62,672 nucleotides of DNA from Acidobacteriota bacterium. Its GTDB lineage: Bacteria > Acidobacteriota > Terriglobia > Bryobacterales > Bryobacteraceae. The translations under genes and the position numbers were made by a program. Every line of letters begins with the position of its first letter. Position 1 is the first letter of the stretch. This document shows, in pieces, positions 1 through 7,535 of the stretch. The notes under the pieces are model-generated. The model saw only the letters and a list, made by a program, of their open reading frames with translations, was not told the origin of the DNA and did not search any database. The DNA lies in contig VFZO01000007.1 of NCBI GenBank assembly GCA_016871155.1, forward strand, positions 1-62,672, given 5' to 3'.

Positions 1-390
1 TCCTTAGTGGAAAGGCCAAAGCTCTATATTCCGGACATCAAGAGCACCTTGGAGCCGGTATTGGATTGGGGCGAGACCTACCCGCATCACAACCTCTACT
101 ACGTGTTGTCCGGTGAATGGGACATTGAGGCATTGGGTGGGCTGCTGCTTTCGGAGTTTGGGCAGTTCTTTGTTCGGAGTTACTGCGTGCGAATGCGCGG
201 AGGCTACTTCCGTTTTCAGGCGCAGTACCTGCGGCGTATTCGTGTTCCCGCGCCCGGCACCCTTTCGAAGGATCAGATCAAGGCGTTGCGAGACGCCTTT
301 AGCGCGAGAGACCGCGAACGGGCAACGGCGATCGCCTTGAAGGTTTATGGAGTGGATCGCCACGAATGGGACGCGGCAAATGGAAATTGA
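1..390 (+). CDS. Eco57I-type restriction-modification methyltransferase, C-terminal fragment
   Basis: The reading frame is open from the first base (Ser-Leu-Val-Glu-Arg), so only the last 129 or so codons are present. The text resembles the C-terminal end of Eco57I/TaqI-like adenine-N6 methyltransferases: a KLYIPDIKS block, a PHHNLYY block, GEWDIEALGGLL, and an RMRGGYFRFQAQYLRRIRVP block in the target-recognition region. The catalytic NPPY motif would lie upstream of the window. It overlaps the PaeR7I-like endonuclease gene by 11 nt, the methylase-then-nuclease order known for PaeR7I. I infer that it protects the cognate site, probably CTCGAG, from the downstream enzyme. The nearest GTG (position 7) is not taken as a start because homology-like sequence continues upstream. 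Confidence 0.8.
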   Translation, partial: SLVERPKLYIPDIKSTLEPVLDWGETYPHHNLYYVLSGEWDIEALGGLLLSEFGQFFVRSYCVRMRGGYFRFQAQYLRRIRVPAPGTLSKDQIKALRDAFSARDRERATAIALKVYGVDRHEWDAANGN

Positions 391-1087
391 CCGGCGCCTT
401 CGCCTGGCGATTCAGAGCTATTGGAACGGGCGAGCGGCCAATCGAACCAAGCAGGACCTGACCGGCCGGAGAGACGCTGGCGCCCGCGGCGAAGTAACCG
501 GCGGACAGCAGATGGCCGCGTTGGAGCGATTAGTAGCGGATATTCTTCGCGACGCCGGCATCCCGCGAGCCGATATTCGCGCGCGGGCCCACCTTGAATT
601 GCCGGGGTATTTCCGATCGACGAAAAAGTGGGACCTTGTTGTTGTGTCGAACTCTCAACTTGTGATGGCGATGGAGTTCAAATCGCAGGCGGGAAAATCG
701 ATCGGCAACAACGTAAACAACCGGGCGGAAGAGGCGGTTGGAAGCGCCAAGGACATTTGGACCGCTTACCGGGAGGGACGGTTCGGCTCGGCGCCGGCCC
801 CGCTGCTTGGCTACTTTTTCCTGTTGGAGGATCAACCTGAGGTCCGAACGGCCGTGAAGAGCAAAGAGCCGCATTTTCCGGTAGACCCAGTGTTTGTGGA
901 AAACGGCCAAGGCGTGAGCTATGCGCAGCGATATGAGATCCTGTGCCGGCGCCTGGTGATGGAGCGGCTCTATTCAACGGCCTGCTTTGTGCTGGCCACG
1001 AACGCGGAAAGAACCCGGATCACCGAACCTGCGGACGACCTGACGTTTCGACGGTTCGTTGCGGCGTTGCGCGGGCATGTGCTTTAA
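380..1087 (+). CDS. PaeR7I/XhoI-family type II restriction endonuclease
   Basis: This 235-residue protein matches the XhoI/PaeR7I family across its length. Visible blocks are TGRRDAGARGEVTGGQQM near residues 30-45, LPGYFRSTKKWDLVVV, MEFKSQAGKSIGNNVNNRAEEA (the E-x-K of this block fits the catalytic core), a WTAYREG block, GYFFLLED, and RLVMERLYSTACFVLAT near the C terminus. The family cuts C^TCGAG; specificity here is inferred from family only. ATG 380 is preferred over GTG 347 because homology begins at MEIDRRL and it leaves a short coupling overlap with the methylase stop. A frameshifted relative of its C-terminal part lies at 2041-2235. Confidence 0.88.
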   Translation: MEIDRRLRLAIQSYWNGRAANRTKQDLTGRRDAGARGEVTGGQQMAALERLVADILRDAGIPRADIRARAHLELPGYFRSTKKWDLVVVSNSQLVMAMEFKSQAGKSIGNNVNNRAEEAVGSAKDIWTAYREGRFGSAPAPLLGYFFLLEDQPEVRTAVKSKEPHFPVDPVFVENGQGVSYAQRYEILCRRLVMERLYSTACFVLATNAERTRITEPADDLTFRRFVAALRGHVL

Positions 1088-1164
1088 TTTCGCGAAGCTG
1101 GTGGAGGCTGACCTGCCCATCCAAGCTGGGATGACCGGTCCACGGTGTCGATCTGATAGCATCA

Positions 1165-1992
1165 TTGATAGTGCTCTCGCATTCCGATCCGAGCAGTGGG
1201 CTTGTTTTTGCCGGGATAGCGATCATCCTATGTGTGGTCAGCGCGTGTTTGGTGCCTCAGTGGCGAGTCAAGAACCTCACTAGGCTGAATGAAGGGAAGC
1301 AGCTTTCACCTAGTGAGACTTTCACTATCTGGAATGAGACTCAGAAGACGATCATCCAGGTTGGAGGTGTGTTGCTCGTCCTAGTGACGTTCTACTATAG
1401 CTGGCGGTCGGTCGAAGTTGCCCGCGGAGGTGCCGATGTTGCAAGGAGACAATTTGAACTCGCTGAATAGGCTTTCGCAAAACAGTCGGACCTAACAAAA
1501 TTGGCAGCAGCCGAGAAAGCCAATTTCGACTCGAAACAGAGAGAGTATGACCGTCGACTCGATGCGTTGCGTCGGCTCCACGCCGTCTTGGCCAAGGCAA
1601 ATTCGCTCGCGGTGGAAACCTTGGCGCTGCGCCAAGAATGTGAGAGGTTTGACCGGCAGTCGTCAATCGGTGATCCTACCTTCGAGTTGTTACTCGGGAG
1701 ACATGACAAACTTAGCCTGGATGTCGCCAACTGGACCGCCGAGTATGCAATTGAGGCGACGCATGCGCGAGTCGCATTTCGAAAACAGCCTCCGAGGTTT
1801 GGAGAACTCGTTGTACTGATGTTGGATAGAGGCAACACAAAAGCGACCGTCGAGCATCGGAATTCCTACCTGTCGAATATGGTCGAGGAGTTGCGTACAC
1901 TCCTGGGCCGACTGGGGGCTCACAACCGTAAGTCTCTGGCGTACATCAAGAGCGTCGAAAATTTCCTCACAACGCCGCCGCCCGCGAATTGA
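1165..1992 (+). pseudogene. Membrane-anchored coiled-coil protein interrupted by an in-frame amber codon
   Basis: Two reading frames, 1165-1467 and 1471-1992, lie in the same frame and are separated only by TAG at 1468-1470. Reading through gives one protein of about 275 residues with no gap: hydrophobic helix at about residues 13-31, a second at about 66-83, then a charged helical stretch (RRQFELAE-stop-AFAKQSDLTKLAAAEKANF) and a helical C-terminal domain of about 150 residues. This architecture is common among small membrane proteins of unknown role near defence genes. The start is probably TTG 1165 or GTG 1171. It sits between an intact PaeR7I-like gene and a PaeR7I remnant. It could be a true nonsense mutant, a sequencing error, or two separately translated products. 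No function can be assigned. Confidence 0.6.
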
Positions 1993-2040
1993 GCGCAGTG
2001 CGAATCTTATGGGGACTTAGACCGAATCGTCGTCCAAATT

Positions 2041-2235
2041 CCCTTTTCCGTGGATCCTCTCTGCTTAGAGAACGGTCAAGGCTTGAGCTTCGCGAAGCGA
2101 TATGAGATGGCGCCTCGTGCCGGAGCGGCTGTCTTCGACGGCCTGCTTTTTGGTGGCCACTAACGCCGAAAGAACCCGGATCACCGAGCCCGTGGACGAT
2201 TCGAAGTTTCGACGGTTCGTGGCGCGTGCGATGCT
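2041..2235 (+). pseudogene. Remnant of a second PaeR7I/XhoI-like endonuclease gene (C-terminal part, frameshifted)
   Basis: The sequence is clearly related to the C-terminal third of the intact endonuclease (about 878-1075), with scattered substitutions and a deletion. The first part reads FSVDPLCLENGQG-LSFAKRYEM in the frame of 2041; the rest reads RLSSTACFLVATNAERTRIT in the frame of 2102. Between them the intact gene has 23 nt and the remnant has 15, an 8-nt deletion that causes the frame change. No start codon or N-terminal two-thirds is present. The remnant runs directly into the end of nrdR. Divergence from the intact copy argues against a very recent duplication. Confidence 0.75.
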
Positions 2236-2237
2236 CC

Positions 2238-2711
2238 CTACTCCCGCGGATCCACCCTGCGGGCGCGGAGCAGCGTTTGCAACTCGCGCAGGAAGGCCTC
2301 TTCGTCCTGGAAGTCTCTATAGACTGAGGCGAAGCGGACGTAGGCGATTTTGTCCAGGTGCTTCAGATCCTCCATGATCATCTCGCCGACGCTTTCGGTG
2401 GAGAGTTCGCGCTCGGCACTGTCGGCCAGGCGGCCTTCGATGCGGTCGACGATGGCGGCCAGTTTGGCCATTTGGATCGGCCGCTTCTCGCACGCCTTGA
2501 GGAGTCCGGATAGTACTTTTTGCCGTTCGAACTTTTCGCGGCGCCCGTCCTTTTTCACCACCATATAGGGAATCTCGTCGATCTTCTCGTAGGTCGTAAA
2601 GCGGCGCTCGCAGGCCAGGCATTGGCGGCGGCGGCGGATGGCGTCGCCTTCCTTGCTCTCCCGCGAGTCGATCACCTTATCTTCTAAATGGTTGCAAAAA
2701 GGGCACTTCAT
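2238..2711 (-). CDS. nrdR: Transcriptional repressor NrdR
   Basis: A 157-residue protein with the NrdR architecture. The N-terminal zinc ribbon has CxxC pairs (MKCPFC at residues 3/6 and CLAC at 31/34), followed by RRFTTYE, and an ATP-cone domain (VVKKDGRREKFERQKV onward). NrdR senses (d)ATP and represses ribonucleotide reductase genes through NrdR boxes; no nrd gene lies in this window. ATG 2711 is chosen because the family begins MKCPFC; the frame stays open upstream but that part is not NrdR. The start overlaps the stop of the upstream flippase-like gene by 4 nt, so translation is probably coupled. Confidence 0.95.
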   Translation of the reverse strand: MKCPFCNHLEDKVIDSRESKEGDAIRRRRQCLACERRFTTYEKIDEIPYMVVKKDGRREKFERQKVLSGLLKACEKRPIQMAKLAAIVDRIEGRLADSAERELSTESVGEMIMEDLKHLDKIAYVRFASVYRDFQDEEAFLRELQTLLRARRVDPRE

Positions 2712-3781
2712 TGTTCGGTTTGCACGTCCTGCTGGATCCGGCGGAGGCTGCTCCACTTCAGGCCCTGGGCCGCCGCCAGCGCGAGCCCGATGGGGGTAAT
2801 GCTCAGCCAGGAAACTACCCAATTGGCCAGCACGATTCCGGCCGCCTCCTCGGCCCGGATGGCGAAAAGCTGCGTCAACACCAGTGTACCCACCACTTGC
2901 ATTCCGCCGCCAACGCCCGGAATCTGTACGATGCTGCCGAAGGCCGAGAACCCGAGGTAGATCACGACGTCCATGGTCGAGAACCCGGCGGTAGACGGAA
3001 ACGCCTTGAACATGCAGGCCAACGACCCGGTGATAACCACCCACTCGAGGAAAGTGTACAAAAATAGCAACACAAGGTCCGACCAGCGTGAGCATGACGC
3101 CATTCCGGCAGCGAACGAGCCAACCACGCTATTGACTCGGGACTTCCAGGGCTCCTGAAGGAACGACAGCGCGCCAGCCAGGCGATTCTTGAACAGTTCG
3201 TTCGACCGGCCGGCGAAGAACAGGATCACCAGGCAGGCGGTGGCCAGGACGGCGACCACGCCGCCCCCGGTGTTGAGAATCCATTGGATCGCCGGGCCGA
3301 CGTCGCGGCCGGCGCCACCGTCGAAGGTCCAGAGCCCGAAGCCGAGCAGGGCCAACACTGCCAGAAGATCGAAGATCCGCTCGAGAAACCAGGCGGCCAT
3401 CTGGGCGGGAAAGGAGGTACCTTCACTTTTCGCGATCAGCCAGGGACGGACGATTTCGCCCGGCCTGCCCAGAATGACCAGCGCCGTGAAGCCGATGGCG
3501 GTCGCCTGGAAGATTCTCCACGCCGAGGTGGAGGGCGCTAAATGGCGGATCATGATCTGCCAGCGGAAGACCCGGCCGAAGTAGGTTCCCAGAATCAGGA
3601 GCAGGGACAAAGCCATCCAGCCCCAGTGAATGTTTTCAAACACTTGGCGGAAGGCGCGCCAGTCGAATTCGGCGAGCCGGCGCCAACTGGTGGCCAACGC
3701 CGCGGCGAGTCCGGCCACAACAATCCATGGGAGCCAGCGGCGCACGAGCGCTGCCACTGGCTGCTTGCTTTCGTTAATCAC
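2708..3781 (-). CDS. Flippase-like membrane protein (lysylphosphatidylglycerol synthase TM region / UPF0104 family)
   Basis: A 357-residue polytopic protein with about eight hydrophobic segments. It carries family-typical text such as LGRPGEIVRPWLIAKSEG in the middle and GFSAFGSIVQIPGVGGGMQ near residue 285. The family (AglD2/MprF flippase-like) is thought to move lipids or lipid-linked sugars across the inner membrane; the substrate here is unknown. There is no C-terminal lysyl-transferase domain, so it is not a complete MprF. The start is GTG 3781. It is co-directional and coupled with nrdR, but I see no functional link. Confidence 0.8.
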   Translation of the reverse strand: MINESKQPVAALVRRWLPWIVVAGLAAALATSWRRLAEFDWRAFRQVFENIHWGWMALSLLLILGTYFGRVFRWQIMIRHLAPSTSAWRIFQATAIGFTALVILGRPGEIVRPWLIAKSEGTSFPAQMAAWFLERIFDLLAVLALLGFGLWTFDGGAGRDVGPAIQWILNTGGGVVAVLATACLVILFFAGRSNELFKNRLAGALSFLQEPWKSRVNSVVGSFAAGMASCSRWSDLVLLFLYTFLEWVVITGSLACMFKAFPSTAGFSTMDVVIYLGFSAFGSIVQIPGVGGGMQVVGTLVLTQLFAIRAEEAAGIVLANWVVSWLSITPIGLALAAAQGLKWSSLRRIQQDVQTEQ

Positions 3782-3823
3782 TCGAACGGTACACCCGCAC
3801 TTCGTCGCAATTCGTGCGAACCT

Positions 3824-3829
3824 ATTATG
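3824..3829 (-). promoter_or_regulatory. Candidate -10 element for the flippase-nrdR operon
   Basis: On the minus strand this reads CATAAT within TGGCATAATAGG, five of six matches to the sigma-70 -10 consensus. It lies 42 nt upstream of GTG 3781, in the divergent gap shared with the ECF sigma factor gene. The best -35 (TTCAAA) is 19 nt away, so the assignment is weak. Confidence 0.3.
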
Positions 3830-3925
3830 CCAGATCCTCGTAGTTTCTTTTGAACGCAGGCTTAGCCTTTCCAGGCGGGAAAACTGGAATGAGCGGGAGC
3901 GGCGTAAGGAAGGAGTCCGAGGACT

Positions 3926-4606
3926 ATGACGGCAGCCGCGACAACTATGGAGACCCGGAAGCCCGGGACTACCTTGTCGCCTGTCTGGGGGCTTGTGGAC
4001 GCGGCCCGCCTCGGGAGCCGTTGCTTGGAATCACCCATCGACGTTGATACACAACTGGTTGAACGGTGCCTTGCTGGGGACGAGGGGGCCTGGGAAGATC
4101 TTGTCAAGATGCATACGCGGCGTGTGTACTCGATCTGCTACCGCTTCGTGGGCAAAGACTCCGAAGCGCAAGACCTGACACAGGACGTTTTCTTACGCCT
4201 TTTCCGGACGCTGCGGTCGTTTCGCGCCGGCGAGGGCTCATTTTCGGTCTGGCTGACCCGGTTGACGCGCAATCTGTTGATCGACCACTATCGCCGCACG
4301 AAGAATGAGCGGGTGACCGATTCGATCGAGGAGCAGTTGCCGACAATCGAAGAGCGGTCGAGTTCCGCCGCCGGACGCGCCGACGGGCTGCTGGCCGGGC
4401 GCGAGGCGTCCGAGATCCTGCAGGCGGCGTTGCAGCGCCTGTCGCCCGAGTTGCGGGAGACGGTGATCTTGCGCGACCTGGAGGAGTTGGATTATAAAGA
4501 AATCGCCGATACTCTTGGCGTGCCGGAAGGCACGGTGAAGAGCCGGCTCAACCGGGGCCGTGCCGAGCTGGCGCGCGTGTTGCGCAAGTATCAGGTGGCG
4601 GTATAG
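3926..4606 (+). CDS. ECF-type RNA polymerase sigma factor (RpoE-like)
   Basis: A 226-residue sigma factor. Region 2 runs from about residue 50 (ERCLAGDEGAWEDLV, then VYSICYRFVGKDSEAQDLTQ, DVFLRLFRTL and FSVWLTRLTRNLLIDHYRR). Region 4 is near the C terminus (LSPELRETVILRDLEELDYK, then EIADTLGVPEGTVKSRLNRGR). It directs RNA polymerase to a stress regulon. A strong Shine-Dalgarno (AAGGAAGGAG, 3906-3915) precedes ATG 3926. The first 40 residues are not conserved, so translation could start further in, for example at the internal ATG 3947. The anti-sigma gene begins 4 nt after the stop, which argues for stoichiometric co-expression. Confidence 0.92.
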   Translation: MTAAATTMETRKPGTTLSPVWGLVDAARLGSRCLESPIDVDTQLVERCLAGDEGAWEDLVKMHTRRVYSICYRFVGKDSEAQDLTQDVFLRLFRTLRSFRAGEGSFSVWLTRLTRNLLIDHYRRTKNERVTDSIEEQLPTIEERSSSAAGRADGLLAGREASEILQAALQRLSPELRETVILRDLEELDYKEIADTLGVPEGTVKSRLNRGRAELARVLRKYQVAV

Positions 4607-4610
4607 AAAT

Positions 4611-5198
4611 ATGAACTGCACGTGCGCTGAATTCGAAATTCTGCTCTGCGACGCCGTGGACCAAAAGCTCCGGGGCGATGGGCGGGTTATGTTCGAAGCG
4701 CACCGCGCGTCCTGCCCGGCGTGCAATGAGCTAGCGGCGGATGTACTGGGCGCCACGGCGTTCATGGAACGGGTGGCCGGCGTGGAACCGCCCAAGGAAC
4801 TGCTGACGCGCATTCTCTTTGAGACCGCCGGGAAGCCGGGTAAGAGTGCGGCCGCCGCCAAGGGCTGGTGGCGCGGTTTGCTAGGGCCGATTTTGCAGCC
4901 CAAGCTGGCCATGGGTCTCACCATGACCGTGTTGTCGATTTCAATGATCGCGCAGGTGTTCGGCATCGAGCTTCGACAGATGAGAGCCGCCGACCTGCAA
5001 CCGGCCAGGATCGTGGCCGGAGTGGAAGACGGAATGTACCGCGGATGGTCCCGGGTGGTGAAGTATTACGAGAATATCCGGGTGGTGTACGAGATACAGT
5101 CGCGCCTGAAGGAATGGGCCGATCAGGAAGAATTGGACCGGCAGGCCAAGCAGGCACAGCCGCCCAAGCAGCAGAACGCATCGCCGAGCGGCCGATAG
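4611..5198 (+). CDS. Zinc-finger anti-sigma factor, single-pass membrane protein
   Basis: A 195-residue partner of the upstream sigma factor. The N terminus has a ZAS-type H-x3-C-x2-C motif (HRASCPAC, about residues 32-39) with an extra N-terminal Cys pair (NCTC). One membrane helix lies at about residues 101-120 (LAMGLTMTVLSISMIAQVFG). An outer domain follows, ending in a basic, Gln/Pro-rich tail. It presumably holds the sigma factor inactive at the inner membrane until an envelope signal releases it. ATG 4611 is chosen because the ZAS domain begins there; the in-frame extension back to 4560 lies inside the sigma gene. The outer domain is not one I recognise. Confidence 0.85.
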   Translation: MNCTCAEFEILLCDAVDQKLRGDGRVMFEAHRASCPACNELAADVLGATAFMERVAGVEPPKELLTRILFETAGKPGKSAAAAKGWWRGLLGPILQPKLAMGLTMTVLSISMIAQVFGIELRQMRAADLQPARIVAGVEDGMYRGWSRVVKYYENIRVVYEIQSRLKEWADQEELDRQAKQAQPPKQQNASPSGR

Positions 5199-5240
5199 AG
5201 CCCGCCGGCGCCAGTCCACTAAACCTCGATGGGAGTTCGT

Positions 5241-5921
5241 ATGGAACCAACAGGGAATTTACAGGTCGCCTATTGCCGCATTTGCGGTAAAAGCCTGGCC
5301 CCCGAAGAGCAACATCCCGCGCTTGGCACAATTTATTGCGCCGAACATGTTCCGGCGCCGGCGCCGCCACCGCCCGCGGACTCGCCGTGGATCACACCCG
5401 CCACCGCGCCGCCGCCGAATCCGAACACCAGCGGCGTCTCTCCCGGACTGGCCTTCATACTTGGACTGATTCCAGGCGTTGGCGCGATCTATAACGCGCA
5501 GTATGCCAAGGGGCTGATTCACGTTCTTGTGTTCGGATTGCTGCTCAGCATGGCGAATTCGGACTCCGTGGGCGATTTGCAGTTCCTGTTTGGAATGCTG
5601 GCGCCGGCTTGGGTCTTCTACATGGCGTTTGAGGCATACCACACGGCTCGCCGGCGCGAATTGGGCCAGCCTGTGGAAGAGTTCTCCTCGATCCTGTCCC
5701 AACAAAGTGCGGGCGGGGTTCCAGTGGGCCCCATCCTGCTGATCGGCATGGGCGTTGTGTTCCTGCTGAACAATCTGGGCGTGCTGCGGCTATCGGTCAT
5801 CTTCAAGTTCTGGCCGCTCGCCCTCATCGGCCTTGGCGTCCACATGCTGTATCAGCGGACGCAGGAGCGAAGCCAGAGTTCGAACGAGAACGTCTCCGGA
5901 GGGATTCATCATGAACGATAA
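5241..5921 (+). CDS. B-box-type zinc-finger membrane protein with LiaF-like TM domain
   Basis: About 226 residues. A short Cys/His module (CRICGK..., then YCAEH) resembles a B-box zinc finger. A Pro-rich linker follows, then several membrane segments (PGLAFILGLIPGVGAIYNAQ, VLVFGLLLSMANS) and a C-terminal LiaI/LiaF-type module (GPILLIGMGVVFLLNNLGVL, FWPLALIGLGVHML). ATG 5241 is preferred because GGGAG lies five nt upstream; ATG 5229 is the alternative. It follows the anti-sigma gene and ends just before another LiaF-like gene. An envelope stress or membrane organisation role is inferred from context. Confidence 0.7.
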   Translation: MEPTGNLQVAYCRICGKSLAPEEQHPALGTIYCAEHVPAPAPPPPADSPWITPATAPPPNPNTSGVSPGLAFILGLIPGVGAIYNAQYAKGLIHVLVFGLLLSMANSDSVGDLQFLFGMLAPAWVFYMAFEAYHTARRRELGQPVEEFSSILSQQSAGGVPVGPILLIGMGVVFLLNNLGVLRLSVIFKFWPLALIGLGVHMLYQRTQERSQSSNENVSGGIHHER

Positions 5922-6102
5922 TCGCCTTCTTATCCGGGCCCTGCGGGGACCATTGACGCTGATTGTCGTGGGCGGGCTATTCGCCATCGATCACGCGGGC
6001 ATCTATCGCTTCGGCCAGACGTGGCCGGTGCTGGTGATCCTGATCGGCTGCCTGACGCTGCTGGAGCGTTCCGGCAACCAGACGGCGGGAGGTGCGCAAT
6101 GA
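5911..6102 (+). CDS. Small LiaI/LiaF-like membrane protein
   Basis: A 63-residue protein with two hydrophobic segments, GPLTLIVVGGLFAIDHAG and FGQTWPVLVILIGCLTLLE. This is the W-P-V/L-(L/V)-I-x-I-G pattern of LiaI-LiaF-like TM regions (DUF5668 type). ATG 5911 is preceded by GGAGGG at 5898-5903. It overlaps the upstream gene by 11 nt and the downstream gene by 4 nt, so the three are translated as a unit. It may serve as a membrane partner for the two larger proteins carrying the same module. Confidence 0.7.
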   Translation: MNDNRLLIRALRGPLTLIVVGGLFAIDHAGIYRFGQTWPVLVILIGCLTLLERSGNQTAGGAQ

Positions 6103-7535
6103 AACGGCATTCTCTGGTTGGACCACTGCTGATGATCGGAATCGGCGCGCTGTTCTTGCTGCGGAACTTCGTACCGGATTTCCGCGTGTTCGAGGCGGTG
6201 GCCAAATACTGGCCCTGGCTGCTGATCGGCTGGGGGTTCCTGCGCGTCATCGAGGTCCTGAATTGGCACCGGCAGGGGTTGTTGACGGCCAATGGGCGGC
6301 CGGGCGGCTCCGGCATGACGGGCGGCGAATGGACGCTAGTTGTGATGGTCTGCGTGTTCGGCTCGATCATTCACATGTCGCGCTCGGCGGACTTTTTCCC
6401 GAACGACCGCATCCGTATCGCCGGTTGGGACCTGGTGGGCGAGAGTTTTGATTTCGGCCTGACGGCGAAGAAGACCGGGGCCGGCAAAACGCCCCGCGTG
6501 GTGATTGAGAACAGCTACGGCGACGTTCGCATCTCCGGCGTCGACACCGAGGACGTGAGCGCTACCGGAACAAAGACGATTCGCGCTGTGGGCCGCTCGG
6601 ACGCCGAACGGGACGATAAATCGACCCCGTTCGAAATTGTGCAGACGGGCGACCAGGTGATTGTACGGACCAACCTGGACCGCATCAGCTCCAGCCGCCG
6701 CGTGCGAGCCAACCTGGAGTTGACGGTGCCGAAGGGCGCCACGATCGAGACGCGCGGGAAGACCGGCGACTTTGACATTGAGAACGTGAACGGCGCTGTG
6801 GAAGTGAACAGCGATAACGCCGGCGTGCGCTTGAACAATATCGGCGGGCCGATTCGGGTAGACCTGCGGCGCAGCGACATAGTTCGCGTGATGAATGCCA
6901 AGGCAGAAGTGGAGATCAAGGGCCGGGGCCAGGATGTGGAACTGGAGAATATCGCCGGCGCGGCCGCAGTCAACGGTCAATATTCGGGCGACATCAAGTT
7001 CCGCAATTTGGCCAAGCCGCTGCGCTTCGAGAGCAACATCACGAACCTTCGCGTGGAACGCGTGGACGGGGAGATGGAGATGGTGCTGGGGAAGCTAATG
7101 GCGCGCCGGATAAGCGGCCCGGTTCAGTTGACCGCGAAGTCGAAGGACGTGGAGTTTAGCGACTTCACGGGCACGATAGAAATCGAGCTGGAGAAGGGCG
7201 ATATCGACCTTCGGCCAGGGCGGCTGCCGCTATCGAAGATCCAAGCCAGAACCAAGGCTGGGCGCGCCGAACTCGTGCTGCCGGCCGGAGCGAAGCTCGA
7301 CCTGCGCGGGCAGACCAAACGCGGGAACATCGAGAACGACTTCGGCTCGCCGTTCCGCGTGAACGAGGATGGGCGCGCGTCGGCGGTGACGGGCGTGATC
7401 CCTGGCGGACCGGAAGTGCAGCTAGACGTGGATCGCGGCGAGATTCGGATCCGGAAGGCGGGAGCCGATGCGCCGCCGGCGCCGCCCGCTCCACCCGTGG
7501 TCCCGAAAACGCCGCTGGAAATCACGAAGCAGTAG
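6099..7535 (+). CDS. LiaF-like membrane protein with DUF4097-type beta-helical domain
   Basis: A 478-residue protein. The N terminus repeats the LiaF-like membrane module (GPLLMIGIGALFLLRNFVPD, YWPWLLIGWGFLRVIE). A third hydrophobic stretch near residue 75-90 is followed by a long repetitive domain rich in short beta-strand units (VVIENSYGDVRISG, GDFDIENVNGAVEVNSDNAG, KGDIDLRPG). This is typical of DUF4097/DUF2807 adhesin-like beta-helices. The C terminus is Pro/Ala-rich. ATG 6099 gives a 4-nt overlap with the preceding gene. It is probably the surface or periplasmic effector of the sigma-controlled operon; its ligand is unknown. The 3' end overlaps the convergent glycerate kinase gene by 14 nt. 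Confidence 0.75.
   Translation: MKRHSLVGPLLMIGIGALFLLRNFVPDFRVFEAVAKYWPWLLIGWGFLRVIEVLNWHRQGLLTANGRPGGSGMTGGEWTLVVMVCVFGSIIHMSRSADFFPNDRIRIAGWDLVGESFDFGLTAKKTGAGKTPRVVIENSYGDVRISGVDTEDVSATGTKTIRAVGRSDAERDDKSTPFEIVQTGDQVIVRTNLDRISSSRRVRANLELTVPKGATIETRGKTGDFDIENVNGAVEVNSDNAGVRLNNIGGPIRVDLRRSDIVRVMNAKAEVEIKGRGQDVELENIAGAAAVNGQYSGDIKFRNLAKPLRFESNITNLRVERVDGEMEMVLGKLMARRISGPVQLTAKSKDVEFSDFTGTIEIELEKGDIDLRPGRLPLSKIQARTKAGRAELVLPAGAKLDLRGQTKRGNIENDFGSPFRVNEDGRASAVTGVIPGGPEVQLDVDRGEIRIRKAGADAPPAPPAPPVVPKTPLEITKQ

Noticed and set aside
1468-1470. Amber codon as pyrrolysine or other recoding
   Set aside because: TAG ends several intact genes here, and no recoding signal is seen next to this codon.
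2712-3095. N-terminal extension of NrdR
   Set aside because: The frame is open but lies inside the flippase-like gene and its translation is unlike any NrdR; the family starts at MKCPFC.
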